From Prochilodus magdalenae (taxonomy: Eukaryota; Chordata; Actinopteri; Characiformes; Prochilodontidae), in assembly GCA_024036415.1 (NCBI GenBank), contig JAMWET010001276.1:124001-188000 (forward strand): DNA of 64,000 nucleotides, written 5' to 3'. A program made the translations under genes and the position numbers. Below, piece after piece: positions 49,641 to 60,722 of this stretch; the first letter of the stretch is position 1, and each line of letters opens with the position of its first letter. The notes below the pieces were generated by a model. The model worked only from the letters and a program-made list of their open reading frames with translations. It searched no databases and was not told the origin of the DNA.

Positions 49641-51479
49641 GATGCGCAGTCAGATGATCCTTCACACCCCTATGGGAGCTGTAAGGAAGATTTATTAGAC
49701 TGTGTGTTTAGTGTCGTAATTTGTGTACCAAATGGGGTGTAGACCAGTCAGGAGTGAGCAAAGGTTTCTTATTGGTCCCTAATCCCTTTAATTGGTACAG
49801 AACCTTTACATTGGCAGTTTTTTTGTAAGTACCACTTGAAAAATAAATAAAACAATCAGCTAACAGCATTGATCAAAACAAATTATATTAAGATGTGGCA
49901 GATTGCATGTACAAGCACAGATTGCCCTGTAAATGTTTTATTTGATCTGTTTGGCAATTGTGTCTCAATGTAAGTTCAGCTATCACTGTACACCATATAT
50001 TTGTCTTGAAACAAATACTTACCTCTATCGGTGGGCTTGGGGTCTCTCTTTTATATTATGTGGAGAAAACTTTAAAAAGGTTAGTTGCAATTGAACAGCT
50101 CATTCTTAACGAAGCATCCACTGATAAAGGGCATCGAAAGTGGTTCTTCTATTGCATTGATCCAAAGAACTCTTTTAAATTACACATTTTTAAAAGTGTC
50201 ATTTTGTTAATAGTCAAAAGTGTTTAAAACACCAGAAGAGACTTGTAGAGAGAGAAGAAGAGATACAATAGTACCTGAGGGAGAACTGCATAAGGCCCAT
50301 GTTTCTCTGTCTACCACCCCCCAGGGGCCTATCCTTTATCTTACATCTCTACCAGGATATAGAGCACCTGAGCCAGTTAGTCAGTGTGATGGATCACCCT
50401 GCCTTCTGCCTCAGCTGTTTCCTGCTGAAACTTTGTGTTCTCTCTCTCCCTCCGCTCTCTCTCTCCCTCTCTCTCTCTCTCCCACCATACAACCCCCCCA
50501 CCCCCACTTCTGCAGGCCCAGCTGGGACCAGCTCCTCCATCAAACCCAATTGTCTCTGTGAGTTGACAGTTCCCTCAGCACACTAGCGGTTGACCCGCTC
50601 TTTATTTGCACTGCCTAAAATAGCTGCGTTGTCAAGTACGCCTGTAACACACGGACAGAACGTTATCTGCATCAAAGCGGCTGGCAACATCTCAGTATTG
50701 CCACCGTCTTTGTATGAGCGCTTTGTCTTATGTTTCTCTGATGTCAGCATGATTTTCTCTTTCAGAGAATGCTGTGAAAAACTAAAAATACCATAACTGA
50801 ATTTACAATAGTTTCCTGTCATGGTTCAACCCAAATATGTCAGCGAGATCGCACAGGCATGGCTGGATCTTGATTTGAAAACTGCTCCCACCATGCATTT
50901 AGGTAATAATTTGTAACTCCTACCTGTGACAACAGTGATCTATTGCCGTTGTTGGATAAGCAGTCTGTTCCTGCAGTCATTTTTCTCTGTTTTTGTCCTT
51001 TCACTTTCCCCGGTGCAGATTTGACAGAATCATGGTTTGTACTGTTGATGGCAGGTATGCTTGGGGCAGGAAGCGTTGGCCCAGTTTGATGATCTCTCAG
51101 TCAGTCAGACACAGTTGAAGGGCAAATGAACAATACCTCAGCGTAATGTCACTACCAGTCTGCTAGGGCTGCTCTGAATTGGTACTCTGATTCCATAATT
51201 TACGTAATTGGGCCAATGCATTGGCCCTGTATTCTGTAGAGGAGCCGGACATAACGAGATGTAATGTAGGTTACATTCTGTCTACATCATCTTCTTTGTT
51301 CCTGTTTATCTAGGGTAGTATATGAATAGATAAGGTTATGCCTACATACAATTGCATACAATATGCAAATGAGCAAATGTTTGCAGTGGTTTCACTTTAG
51401 TACCGTTAAATGTTTTGGAAAAATAAGTGTGTTGCCTGAGCTGAAGTGATCAGCTGACTCCCAGTGGCGTCAAACTGCT
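49641..51479. other. Non-coding stretch
   Basis: No gene supported. A CT-rich tract at about 50442-50485 creates low-complexity frames (50220-50586) that should not be taken as genes. Confidence 0.45.
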
Positions 51480-51720
51480 CTAAGTAAACACTAACTCAGT
51501 TTCATTAATTTTTATCCTTGCATCCAGTTCTAGTCTAATAAATCTCACTGGGATTCCATCTCTTAAAGCTCCGAGTCCGTTATTAATTATCTGACCAATT
51601 ATCCTTGGTGCCACTGTGGTGTAATTGCCTATTAACACCTGTGTCTGGAGAGAACTGTCTTTCAGCAAATTATTGTTCATTAACGGGGTTACCATGAACG
51701 GTATATTGTTGGGCCATGAT
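51480..51720. promoter_or_regulatory. Candidate conserved non-coding element
   Basis: Unique sequence with dense homeodomain-type sites: TTATTAATTATCTGACCAAT, TGTAATTGCCTATTAACACC and GTTCATTAACGGG. It has balanced composition, no repeats and sharp AT-rich motif clusters. The 71-codon minus-strand frame over it has no domain. It resembles deeply conserved developmental enhancers. Confidence 0.3.
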
Positions 51721-51970
51721 TGAGGACAGATGTTGGGTGGCAGTTATTTACTATAAAACTAATTGGGAACGAAATGGTTTGGGGACAATTGAATAATCGA
51801 CGATGTTTTCCTCTCCAGTTCCCTTACTGAACTGAATGTAGCGTCTCTCTGTGAGGGAACGGTCTGGCCACTGTTTCTGTAGCTGTGTAATCTCTTTATA
51901 TCAAGCTCTCAGCTTCCAGTAAACGCACCCATTATTGACTTGAACGACAGTTGGCCCTGCTGAAGTGAAG

Positions 51971-52020
51971 TGAAAAGCCCTCTATCTCGTATGGATTGAA
52001 AAGCTCTCTATTCCGTATGG
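51971..52020 (+). repeat. Imperfect 25-bp tandem duplication
   Basis: GAAAAGCCCTCTATCTCGTA (unit 1, 51971-51994) is repeated as GAAAAGCTCTCTATTCCGTA (unit 2, 51996-52020). The units differ at a few positions. Confidence 0.8.
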
Positions 52021-52360
52021 CCTGGAGCCGAGGCCGCATTAAGGCGGAAAAAAAGGAAAAGTCATGTTTCCGTTTCTAAAGCTGTCCTGTTCACAGCCAC
52101 CAAGCAGGTGTGCGTCAGCTGGACTCTCGCTTTTCCCGCCGCCAAGAAAACAGAAACAAATGGCTTGGGGAGGAAGGGCACAGAAAGACGGAGAGAGAGG
52201 CACAAATCTTACCCAAAAGCCCCTCATTAGGAGGTGTGAGGGAGTCAGCTGCTGTTGGAGGGAAGGGGAGCGAGGGAGGCAGCTGGAGGCAGCATAGAGA
52301 GGCCTGTGTGGAGCTGGAGCTCAGCCAGGCCTAGGGGCCCGTGCTCACATTATATAACCC
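52021..52360 (+). promoter_or_regulatory. GC-rich segment with E2F- and TATA-like motifs
   Basis: An E2F-type TTTTCCCGCC lies at 52131-52140. It is followed by GC- and purine-rich sequence, and then by TATATAA at 52351-52357. Two plus-strand frames stay open through most of it (52064-52334). It could be a minor promoter with a downstream start near 52385, but no initiator or splice donor is convincing. Confidence 0.2.
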
Positions 52361-53107
52361 TACAGTGGAAAGCAAACATAGCTGCACCACGGCTTGACGA
52401 TATACAAGCAGCAGCGAGTATGCTATGAATTATAAACAGCCAATTTAGCAAGAGGGTTGAGAAAGAGAGAGAGGGAGAGAGAGAGAGTGCTTTCATCCCA
52501 AGAGAGATTTAAAACAAGGACAAGGCTCAGTCTGCAGAGTATGTGCAAATTGGAGTATTACGAGAAACGTTCCTCGCATTCGTAGTTGTGCTTTTTGAGA
52601 GGTCTTCTGGGGAAATTGGGGAATGGAATTCAGGCAGAATGACCCTGAATTGGCTGTGATTAAATGCAGTATTTCAAAGCCTTTGTAAGCCCTTTTAGTG
52701 GTGGTAACCTTGAGATGCCCCAGATTTGAGGATGAGAAATGGCCTTGACTGCCTGTGATACATGGAAGTCATAGCATCCTTGATTCAACAGAAGTGGTAC
52801 AGGATGTTCTAAATGTAACATGCAGATCCAGTGGCTTTAATTAATGGGAACCCCATATTAAAATTCCCTTCAATTAATGCAAAATAGAATTGCTATTGTA
52901 ATTGCTGTTGCAGCGCTTTAACCTAGACAAACTGTTGAAGTACCTTAAGTTATCATACTTTGATATACAAAGAAATTTGAGCAGTTGGACGAGTTTAATA
53001 GGGCCTGCATCGGAGGGCCTTCAGGAAATGGGATGGTCTTAATGGTGTATTGCACGACGCAACATTCGTGCGGATATTACTTGAATTGAATGTGTAGTAT
53101 TGAAAAT
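52361..53107. other. Non-coding stretch
   Basis: No gene supported. A GA-rich tract (about 52460-52490) is the only tandem structure. Confidence 0.45.
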
Positions 53108-53251
53108 GTATGGTATTCTATTGAATACGCTATCAACACTCCACCCCTACTGCAAAATCTGCAGAAACTGCGTGAAGATATTAAAGCATGGGATAGAAAA
53201 ACGCAGGACACCATAAGGGACAGCTACAACTCCATGCTGAGACGTGCGTAA
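53108..53251 (+). pseudogene. C-terminal remnant of a Tc1-like transposase
   Basis: One frame reads PPLLQ, NLQKLREDIKAWDRKTQDTI and RDSYNSMLRR, and ends at a TAA (53249). Tc1-like transposases end in a segment of the form 'P-NLQELREAL..W..IPQ..I..L..SMPRR'. The spacing of the L-LR, W, Q-I and SM-RR positions fits. Only this tail survives; no catalytic motif is present. A repeat shared with 1802-2005 follows directly, which suggests that repeat is the family's 3' flank. The match is by family pattern, not alignment. Confidence 0.5.
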
Positions 53252-53254
53252 GAT

Positions 53255-53422
53255 GTTGCATAAGCCCAATGCCATACTGAGGGACACTTCTTCTCTATGT
53301 GTAGCTTAATAAATATTCCCCATATAAGACTAAATTTATCATTTATTTTTCCTGATGACCTCTATCCTCCTTCCCAATAGCTTTGCAATCTATTTATTTG
53401 ATGATGAGTGTATATCATTAGG
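53255..53422 (+). repeat. Dispersed repeat, copy B (pairs with 1802-2005)
   Basis: The landmarks match copy A in order and orientation (CCAATGCCATACTGAGG, TTCT-TATGTGTAGCT-AATA, CTTCCCAATAGC, TTGATGATGAGTG). Copy B is slightly shorter. It starts at the end of the transposase remnant at 53108-53251, so both copies probably derive from one Tc1-like family. Confidence 0.6.
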
Positions 53423-55129
53423 AAACATAGTTATCATATTTGCTACAGGGCCTAGCGCAAAGGCCCCACTAGAGCTAACTGCCTTCTTTAATGCACTTTA
53501 GAGATGTAAATGCTATGGGGAAACAAGCACCAAGGAGAAATCCTTTTTTACATTATTTTTTAAGCATGTGTATATGTATATGTATTTACATGCATGTGAT
53601 GCACCAGATTCTTAGCGTGGTGCTATGTTCACTGTCATTGTTTCATGCCCCACTTTGAGCCCCAAGAGGCTGAGAAAAAAAAAAAAACACATCCACACGT
53701 ATATGTAAGGTGACAGTTCTGCTGAGCACATGCAGCCAGCCGTAGAATGACAATAGTGGGATTAGCGTTAGCTCCCATCCCCACTTCCCTTCTCTCTTTC
53801 AGTGTCAGAATGCTATGCTCATCAATTACTCTGGTGCAGATCCACGGGCATGTCCAGGCCTATCCCGCCACCCAGCTCCTCTCGCATGGAAAAACCCCTA
53901 AGGTCTGATCCCATGGGATGAGGCGCCATTGAATTCCATATTCAGTCACATAAAGGATGGTTTAGCTGGGGGGACTCGCACGATTCTGCCTTCTTGCCAG
54001 TTGTTTGTTTAATAGATCAGCTTATCCTCCCACATCAATTTGGACCAATAACAGTACTAAGATTTGTATGAAAGTTCTGAGGTCAGCAAGTTTCAGTTAG
54101 TTACGGAACAAGATGCTTTTAAGTTCCATAAGGACACCGGGTTACAGATATATTTTACTATATATGTAATATGGAAATAAATATAGTGGGATCTTATGTG
54201 TTTCATCTGTAGCAAGCACAGGTTAACAAGCTAACTTAGCATTTACTGTTCACAACAAAGTGTAGAATCTGTTCTGATAAATGTCTTTATAGTAATGGAT
54301 ATTTAAGGATGACACTGAGGTGGGGCTTTCCTGGCATGCCAAGCCTCATGCTAATACAATAAAAGAGATTCAGAGCCATTGTTGATCTTCAAATAGTGCA
54401 AACTTTGTGTTTACTAAGTAAATGTTTGTAGTAAAAGTTTCTGTTAACATTCGCTGCTTGACGTCGCTCACATAGTGAGGAAAAACTGTGCCGTCATTAA
54501 CACTTTAATAAACATGACATAGTGCTGTTAGATTTACACTGTGAAAATGAGGCGTTCAGTCCTCTGGTGTTGATTAAATTTGCAGTGGGTAGATAAAGCA
54601 GGACTATGTATATATTTATAAAACTGAAAGAAGAGTATTGAGGGGAATAAAAAGAGCACACTAAAAGATGCTGTGTGTGCGAGTGCATGTGCGCGTGCAT
54701 GTGCATGCACACTGCTGTGAGTCGCCCCATAAAGCCTGAAGTAAGTAAGTCAGAGGTACTGGGACAGACGCGGTGAGAGTTTTCTGGATTATAAAATATA
54801 TGTTATGTATTGTCGTCACACGCACAGGCTCAACAAGATGGTCTGATTCAAAGTCTCAAGTGTAAAAGCAATGTTACCCTGATGAAGATATGATGGCAAT
54901 AGTAGATAATTCACTCATGTCCTCAGAAGGCACGTCCTTCACTGAGTTTTCACTGACTTCACTTCTAATATTTGTAGCTCATATGTCTGTTTCGGCCAAA
55001 AATTTGCATTTTGATGCACACTAATAATAAGTATTTTTGTTATTGTTATTGTTAAATTCATTGTTGTTGTTGTTGTTGTGATGCATTTTCACAACTTTCT
55101 TTCTTAATATTTTACTTTGCCAGACAGAA
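53423..55129. other. Non-coding stretch
   Basis: No gene supported. An alternating purine-pyrimidine run at 54674-54712 (GTGCATGTGCGCGTGCATGT and continuing) could favour Z-DNA. A TTG run lies at 55058-55079. Confidence 0.45.
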
Positions 55130-55530
55130 TAACTTAATTGTCACAGAACTTAATTGCCTGCGGCCGTAGGCGTGATTTATACCGGCTCAATTACCTGCCG
55201 CTCCTGCTGCTTTAACCCATTTTATCTGAAGTCAGGAATTGCTAACACATTTCTCCTCCCTTTCCTTATAGATGTGCCCACAACAGGCCTACCTCTGTGA
55301 GCACCCAGACACATCAGGCCTGCAATAAAAGTGTCAGCTGAAGGCGGATCATCTTCGTCCTGATCTGTAATTCTGAGTGATATATGGCAGGCAAGTCAAG
55401 ATGCAGAGGCACACAGCAGCTGTGCACGGTTAGCGTCCAGCGTCATATTTGCAAAGCCACTTCTCAGAATCATTGTAATTTACAGCGTCCCATTCAATGG
55501 CTGCAGTGATTAGGCTTTAGCCTGACTCGC
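55130..55530. promoter_or_regulatory. Candidate conserved non-coding element
   Basis: TTAATTG occurs twice (near 55135 and 55150), followed by CTCAATTACCTGCCGCTCCT. The stretch is unique, with mixed composition and no repeat signature. A minus-strand donor-like CAG|GTAATT lies inside. It looks like an enhancer or, less likely, an exon; neither can be shown here. Confidence 0.28.
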
Positions 55531-57921
55531 AAACTGCAATCTTTGGAGATTTATCTTTTAGATGGCAGGAGAGAGTGTGTGTGTGTTCCGTGAACAGCGA
55601 CTGTACTGTAACAAGAGCGTGTCAGACATTGCAGGAGTCACAGAGTTCATGCCTGCAGCTCGTCACATCATAGTATGAATTCGATCAAGGGCAGCAGCAG
55701 CAGCAACACTGGGATCTGTGGTATCTCAGCTCATAAAAACAAAACAGGCTCACAGCATCAAGACCTATAGCACACAAGGAGATTATCTCCCTTCACCAGT
55801 GTCCTAAATGTCATTGAGAAATCAAAATCGGTTGTTTCAAAGCAATAGGTCCCTATATATTTGGCTAACCAGGCATCGAGAGCTAGAATATCTAGAATAT
55901 TTTTTTTTAATTTGTGTTGCGTTTTTAAGTGAACTACCTGGTAGAAAATCCCTGCACTTTCGGACAAAAGTATCCCCACTTTTAGAAAAAGCCCAGACAA
56001 AGATGTTTTTAGTCTACATAAGTCTCTTCCTAACTAAAGACTTAAGCAGTTGTCTGCTTTATCATTGCCATTTTCAATTCCTAGGTCTCCCCCCAATCAT
56101 GTGATGTGACTAAGCTGGGATGGTTAAGACTATGCTTTCTCTGAATTTCTCAACTGAAGCTAGCCACTGTACATTTTCGATCTTTCAATAACAGACACAC
56201 ACTGTCACATTGTATTAAGCAATATGTGGAAGAACCCAGTTATACAGGATTTTTTAAGTTTTTAGTTTTGTGAAGACTTTTACTTAATAAAATGTTTAAA
56301 TTTACAATTTGCCATTGCCTAGAAATAGTGCTAGTGATTCTTTCTGTGATTGCAGTGAAATCTAGTGATTTCTTTTAATTAAAAATCTTTTTTTTTTTGA
56401 TGATACTGTTAAATGATTATACTGTTAAATACTGAGCAACTCAGTATTCTTACACTAAGGTCTAATGAATACATTTGATTTGCATTTCCAGAGAAAGACC
56501 GGTAAAAGAAACTAGAGGCCAGTATACTACTCATTTAACCTAATAGGCAAATAATGATTTTATGATAAACATTTTCAATGAATTATTTTCACAATTTCAC
56601 ATTTTCACAATAGCCAGAGGCAATGATGTTGCTGAACTGTTTGTTCGTGGTTGTACAAGATCATTTAGGAACCATTTCAGAAACCATGCGTTTGCACAAG
56701 GTCATTTACAACCCAAGACTGGATGCAGAAAGAGGGTTGCATTTTGTTATTGCTATATGAGTGGACAAAATGAATATCATCAAAATGTATGAATTACCTT
56801 TAGTAATTTAACTTGAACATTCATGTGAACATAAAAATAAGTTGTTGTTTTTTTTTCAGATATCATCCTTCATCAACGTTCATGGTTATAGCTCTCATTC
56901 CCATATGATCATTCCCATTAGAGCTTTTCTTAATGGGAGGAAGCCACATCCAGTCTGTCAGGCTGTTGGGTGTCCCTCAGGCACATCTGACTGTGTTTGG
57001 AGGTTTACTTTCAAAATATTTACATGCAGAAAAAAAAACTGGCTAAATAACTAATGTGGCAAATTTCTAAGCAGCTTGTTAGCAGCTGTTTCTATGCAAA
57101 CTAAGAAAGATACTGAATGAATTTTATTACCATTACCATTTCTGTTAAGTAGAAGGTTTATCTCTACTCCTGCTGTCACTACAGGGAGAACAAATGATTT
57201 TGTCTTCCTACTTGTGACTGACCATTTACTAGCTATCATGTGTTAACCTTCGCAACTATCACCTGGTTGTTCTTTATTGTTGTCATATTTATTTTGTTTA
57301 CTGCAGTAATAATGTAGACATTGGCTCATACCAGCATGAGGCTCTCAAAACATCCTGTCCCCAACTCGCTGCTTCAGTAGAAGACACAGCAACGTCCTGA
57401 ATCAAATAATGCTTGTCAAGTCGTTTCATGGCCACTTTAAAGGGCAATGTTGGCGTTAAACTTTTACGAGTGGCGCTGCTGTCAAAGCAGGCTGGAAAGG
57501 GCACTCAGGGGATTACGGCGCACACTCACTGGCTCCCTCCCTCTTTCTGAGACAGCACTTTGAGGCCGTCCTCTATCAGGTTGAATTTGTCACTGGCAGA
57601 CTCCCGGAGTAGAGGATTTACCTTTAGAGCAGACAGATGCTTATCTTAGGGAAAACTTTTAAGCAGCTGTGGCCCTTTCCAACACCCGCTGAGACCCCCT
57701 GTTGTCCGAATGAGTTTTTCTCCAGCAATATTATGTGAATATAGCCATTTGTCCCTGGCTTTCCATTTCAAGGAGCACTAATGCCGATTAAGGATTACAT
57801 TTTTTTTTTTGTAGACAGTCACCTGCTGTTCAAAAACAGTTTGGACCCAGTCAGTGGGTTACAATGTGAACTAACCTCTCAGCGTAGAATTCCAAATATA
57901 GTGCTATGGGGTTAAACAAAA
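55531..57921. other. Non-coding stretch
   Basis: No gene supported. A perfect 9-bp hairpin (AATACTGAG-CAA-CTCAGTATT) lies at 56428-56448, just after a 12-bp direct repeat ATACTGTTAAAT (56404-56430 region). T tracts lie near 56390, 56848 and 57800. Confidence 0.45.
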
Positions 57922-58548
57922 CTATCCATTATACATTATTGACAAAGCCATGGATAGTAAATAATTAGAGAACTGGTGCAAAATTCCTTGTCTCTCATTT
58001 TGGAATTTTGGAATGAGGGCTGGGCCAAAGCCAGTTCTGGCTCCAAGCTCTAATGTGTGCTCTTCAAAGGGCCGAAGGAAGGCCTCCTTAAGACAACGGC
58101 ATGTTGACAAACTCGCTGGTGAACAGAAAACAAACAGAGGGAAGAGACTAAACATCTGACAGCTGCATGCCAAGACTGGAAACGCTCCCAACAAAAGTTT
58201 GCCTCTCTTGCTGCTGAAACTTGACCGCCCAAACGCAAGGCCACAAAGAGGCATTGTGGGTGAAGAAGAAGTCAATTGATTGGCTTTTTGCATAGCCGAC
58301 AGATTTGCTTTATTCGAGCTGCTGCGGCAGCCTCGGCGTGCTTCACTCTGAACGAGTCCGTTTCCCCTCCACCAGCTGCTCCGCCTCCGGACCAGAGGGT
58401 GTGAGCGTAGTAGCCATGGCGATGCCCAACCGGGCTTGGTGATGGATGATGGCTTGGCCTGGCGCCAGGGTAATGGGCTAGTGCCGTCTCGTTTGTTTTC
58501 TCTGCGCAGTGTGTCTTTGTTAATAGAGACTGAAAGACAGGGCATCAC
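57922..58548 (-). other. Longest open frame in the window, 208 codons; probably not a gene
   Basis: The frame starts MMPCLSVSINKDTLRRENKR and has no recognisable domain, signal peptide or clear membrane segment apart from a hydrophobic patch near residues 130-150. It coincides with a locally GC- and CpG-rich, unique stretch (about 58200-58510). That composition lowers stop frequency, so a frame of this length is within chance for 64 kb read in six frames. The DNA may instead be a conserved regulatory element or part of an exon on the plus strand, where TTTTCTCTGCGCAG (ending 58510) resembles an acceptor. Confidence 0.2.
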
Positions 58549-58770
58549 AGGCTGAGTTGAAGGGCAGGTTCAGCCTTCAGAAGCCAAGAGCTAAGCCCAG
58601 TTAACTGCACACACCAGCTGCTGCAGAATTAGTGCCAGCCTCACACAATAGCCAAATTCTGTGAGTGTGTGTACAGTGCTTCAGTACTTCATTAGGGACC
58701 CCAACAACTAAACTATGATATCAGTGTTTCAATACCTACCTACTGTGCCCACAAGTTGCCTTCATTACAC

Positions 58771-59146
58771 TCACTCACTTATCTTCTAAACTACTTTATC
58801 CTTTTTTTGTCATGGGGTTCTGGAGCCTATCCCAGCTTTCAATGGGCAGAGGGCAGGAAACACCCTGGACAAGCTTACCAGTCTGTCGCAGGGCAGACAC
58901 ACAAACATACACATTCGCACTTAAACCTGGGGTCAGTTCAGCATCTAATTTACCTGACTGCATGTCCTAAGATTGTGAAAGGAAACTGGAGCATTTAGCG
59001 GAAACCCATAGAGATATTGGGGGCGTGGGGGGTTGGTGGGTGAGAAATGCAGACTCCACACAGAAAGAACCCGGGATGCCCTGGCTGGGAATTGAACCTA
59101 GGTCCTTCTTGCTGTGAGGCGACAGCACTACCAGTTGCGTCCACCC
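58771..59146 (-). repeat. Near full-length tRNA-derived SINE
   Basis: On the minus strand the head is at about 59146. It reads 'CTGGTAGTGCTGTCGCCTCA' and 'CAGCAAGAAGGTCC', then a B box GGTTCAATTCCC (59087-59098). The conserved body follows: 'TGTGTGGAGTCTGCATTTCT', 'GGTTTCC', 'CATGCAGTCAGGTAAAT', 'CTGCGACAGACTGG' and 'CCAGGGTGTTTCCTGCC'. The end is 'GGGATAGGCTCCAGAACCCC' and 'TAAGTGAGTGAGTG'. This is a very common fish interspersed element. The open frames on the plus strand here are its shadows. The copy is diverged and probably inactive. Confidence 0.85.
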
Positions 59147-59499
59147 GTTATTTCAGTGCTTATGGTGTCCATGCTTTGCCTTTATCACAGCTTCTATTCT
59201 TTTCAGGAGTCTCCGTTCCAGAGATATTTCCAGGGGTATTTTTTGCACCTATAAAGTTCTTCAGTCTTGGAAATATGTTGCAGTTTCAGCTTCTCACAGT
59301 CTAAGCAGTCCAAACTCAGTCATCCTGTCAGACCCACAGGGTTGAGTTGTCTTCTTGCAGTAGAAGGATGGACAGAAACATCTATCAAACATTTTTTTTT
59401 TTTTTAGAGAAGTGTATTATTAGCTTTTTTTTTTTGTCTGTGTTAAAATGAGCAACTAGATTTTACTGTAGCTTTAAGGAAATCACTTGAAGCTGTGAC

Positions 59500-59790
59500 C
59501 GTAGCTTCCAGGCATTTTCTTATTGCCTCTGATACTTTAACAAAGTTCCGTCATCCGTGGAGTTGACAAGGACACTGAGTTGTCATGCCCATAATTAATC
59601 AAATGGTGAATGTGCCCATATGGAATTGAATATTCCTGTCATCTCATTTAGCATGACTATCTGCTTTGTATCAGCTGTCCTGCCGATCATCAGTAATTAT
59701 TTTACTATCACTCATTTCTCCCTCATAATGAACCACTAATTAGTGTCAGCAAAGGACGTTTTACTCAAGTGCGACTGACACAGTAAAGCC
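59500..59790. promoter_or_regulatory. Candidate conserved non-coding element beside the transposon
   Basis: It contains CCCATAATTAATCAAATGG, CAGTAATTATTTTACTATCA and CCACTAATTAGTGTCAGC, three homeodomain-type palindromic cores within 200 bp. The sequence is unique, and the Tc1 copy inserts only a few bases downstream. Confidence 0.27.
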
Positions 59791-59946
59791 ATATATACAG
59801 GTGTATGAAAAAGTGTTTGCCTCCTTCATGATTTTATTTTTTTGCACGTTTGTCACTCTTAAATGTTTCAGATCATTATTTTATTATTAAAGGAGAAAAA
59901 TAATCCAAACCTACATGGCCCTGTGAAAAAGTGTTTGTCCCTAAAC

Positions 59947-60722
59947 CTAACAACTGGTTGGGCCACCTTTAGCAGCAACAACTGCAATCAAGTTTTGTTG
60001 TAATTCAGCCACATTGGAGGGTTTTCGAGCATGAACCACCTTTTTAAGGTCATGCCACAGCATCTCAGTAGGATTCAGGTCAGGACTTCAAAATCTTCAC
60101 TTTGTTTTTCTTTTGCCATTCAGAGGTGGACTTGCTGCTGTGTTTTGGATCATTGTCCTGCTGCAGAACCCAAGTTCGTCTCAGCTTGAGGTCATGAAGA
60201 GATGGCCGGACATTCTCCTTCAGGATCGTTTGGTAGACAGCAGAATTCATGGTTCCATTTATCACAGCAAGTCTTCCAGGTCCTGCAGCAGCAAAACAGC
60301 CCCAGACCATCACACTACCACCACCATAGGTATGATCTACCCAGATTGTAATACTATAGGTATGATGTTCAAGATGTTTTTCTGAAATGCTGTGTTACAG
60401 TGGTTTTTCGTCTTGGCACAGGCCCTTTTTTGCCCAGTCTCTTTTATGGGTGGGTGACCTTAACTGAGGCAAGTGAGGCCTGCAGTTCTTTGGATGTTGT
60501 TGTGGGGTCTTTTGTGACCTCTTGGACGAGTCGTCACTGCGCTCTTGGGGCAATTTTGGTCGGCCGGCCACTCCTGGAAGGGTTCACTGCTGTTCCACGG
60601 TTTCACCGTTTGTGTGTAATAGCTCCCAAAACTTTAGAAATGGCTTTATAACCTTTCCAGATTGATAGATCTCAGTTACTTTCTTTGTCATTTGTTCCTT
60701 AATTTTCTTTGGATCTTGACAT
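59947..60722 (-). pseudogene. Tc1-like transposase pseudogene (copy 2)
   Basis: The start MSRSKEN (60722) is followed at once by a stop. The N-terminal helix-turn-helix is frameshifted. About 149 bp present in copy 1 (34820-34968), which carry the first catalytic Asp (WTDET), are missing at 60397/60398. The longest clean stretch (60080-60313) reads MMVWGCFAAAGPGRLAVING and then QQDNDPKHSSKSTSEW, with the second Asp intact at 60149. NPTEMLWHD, with the third acidic residue, survives downstream but out of frame. A further deletion removes most of the C-terminal helix region before GGPTS and the stop at 59947. The enzyme is dead. Confidence 0.88.
60326..60366. repeat. 11-bp direct repeat inside Tc1 copy 2
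   Basis: ATAGGTATGAT occurs at 60326-60336 and again at 60356-60366. Copy 1 has this sequence once, so about 30 bp appear to be a filler duplication beside the catalytic-core deletion. Confidence 0.7.

Noticed and set aside
50220..50586. Two overlapping plus-strand frames of 95 and 113 codons
   Set aside because: They run through a CT microsatellite, and the peptides are Leu/Ser/Pro low complexity.
54674..54712. Alternating purine-pyrimidine run as a Z-DNA element
   Set aside because: Short and imperfect; noted under the flanking stretch, but nothing suggests function.
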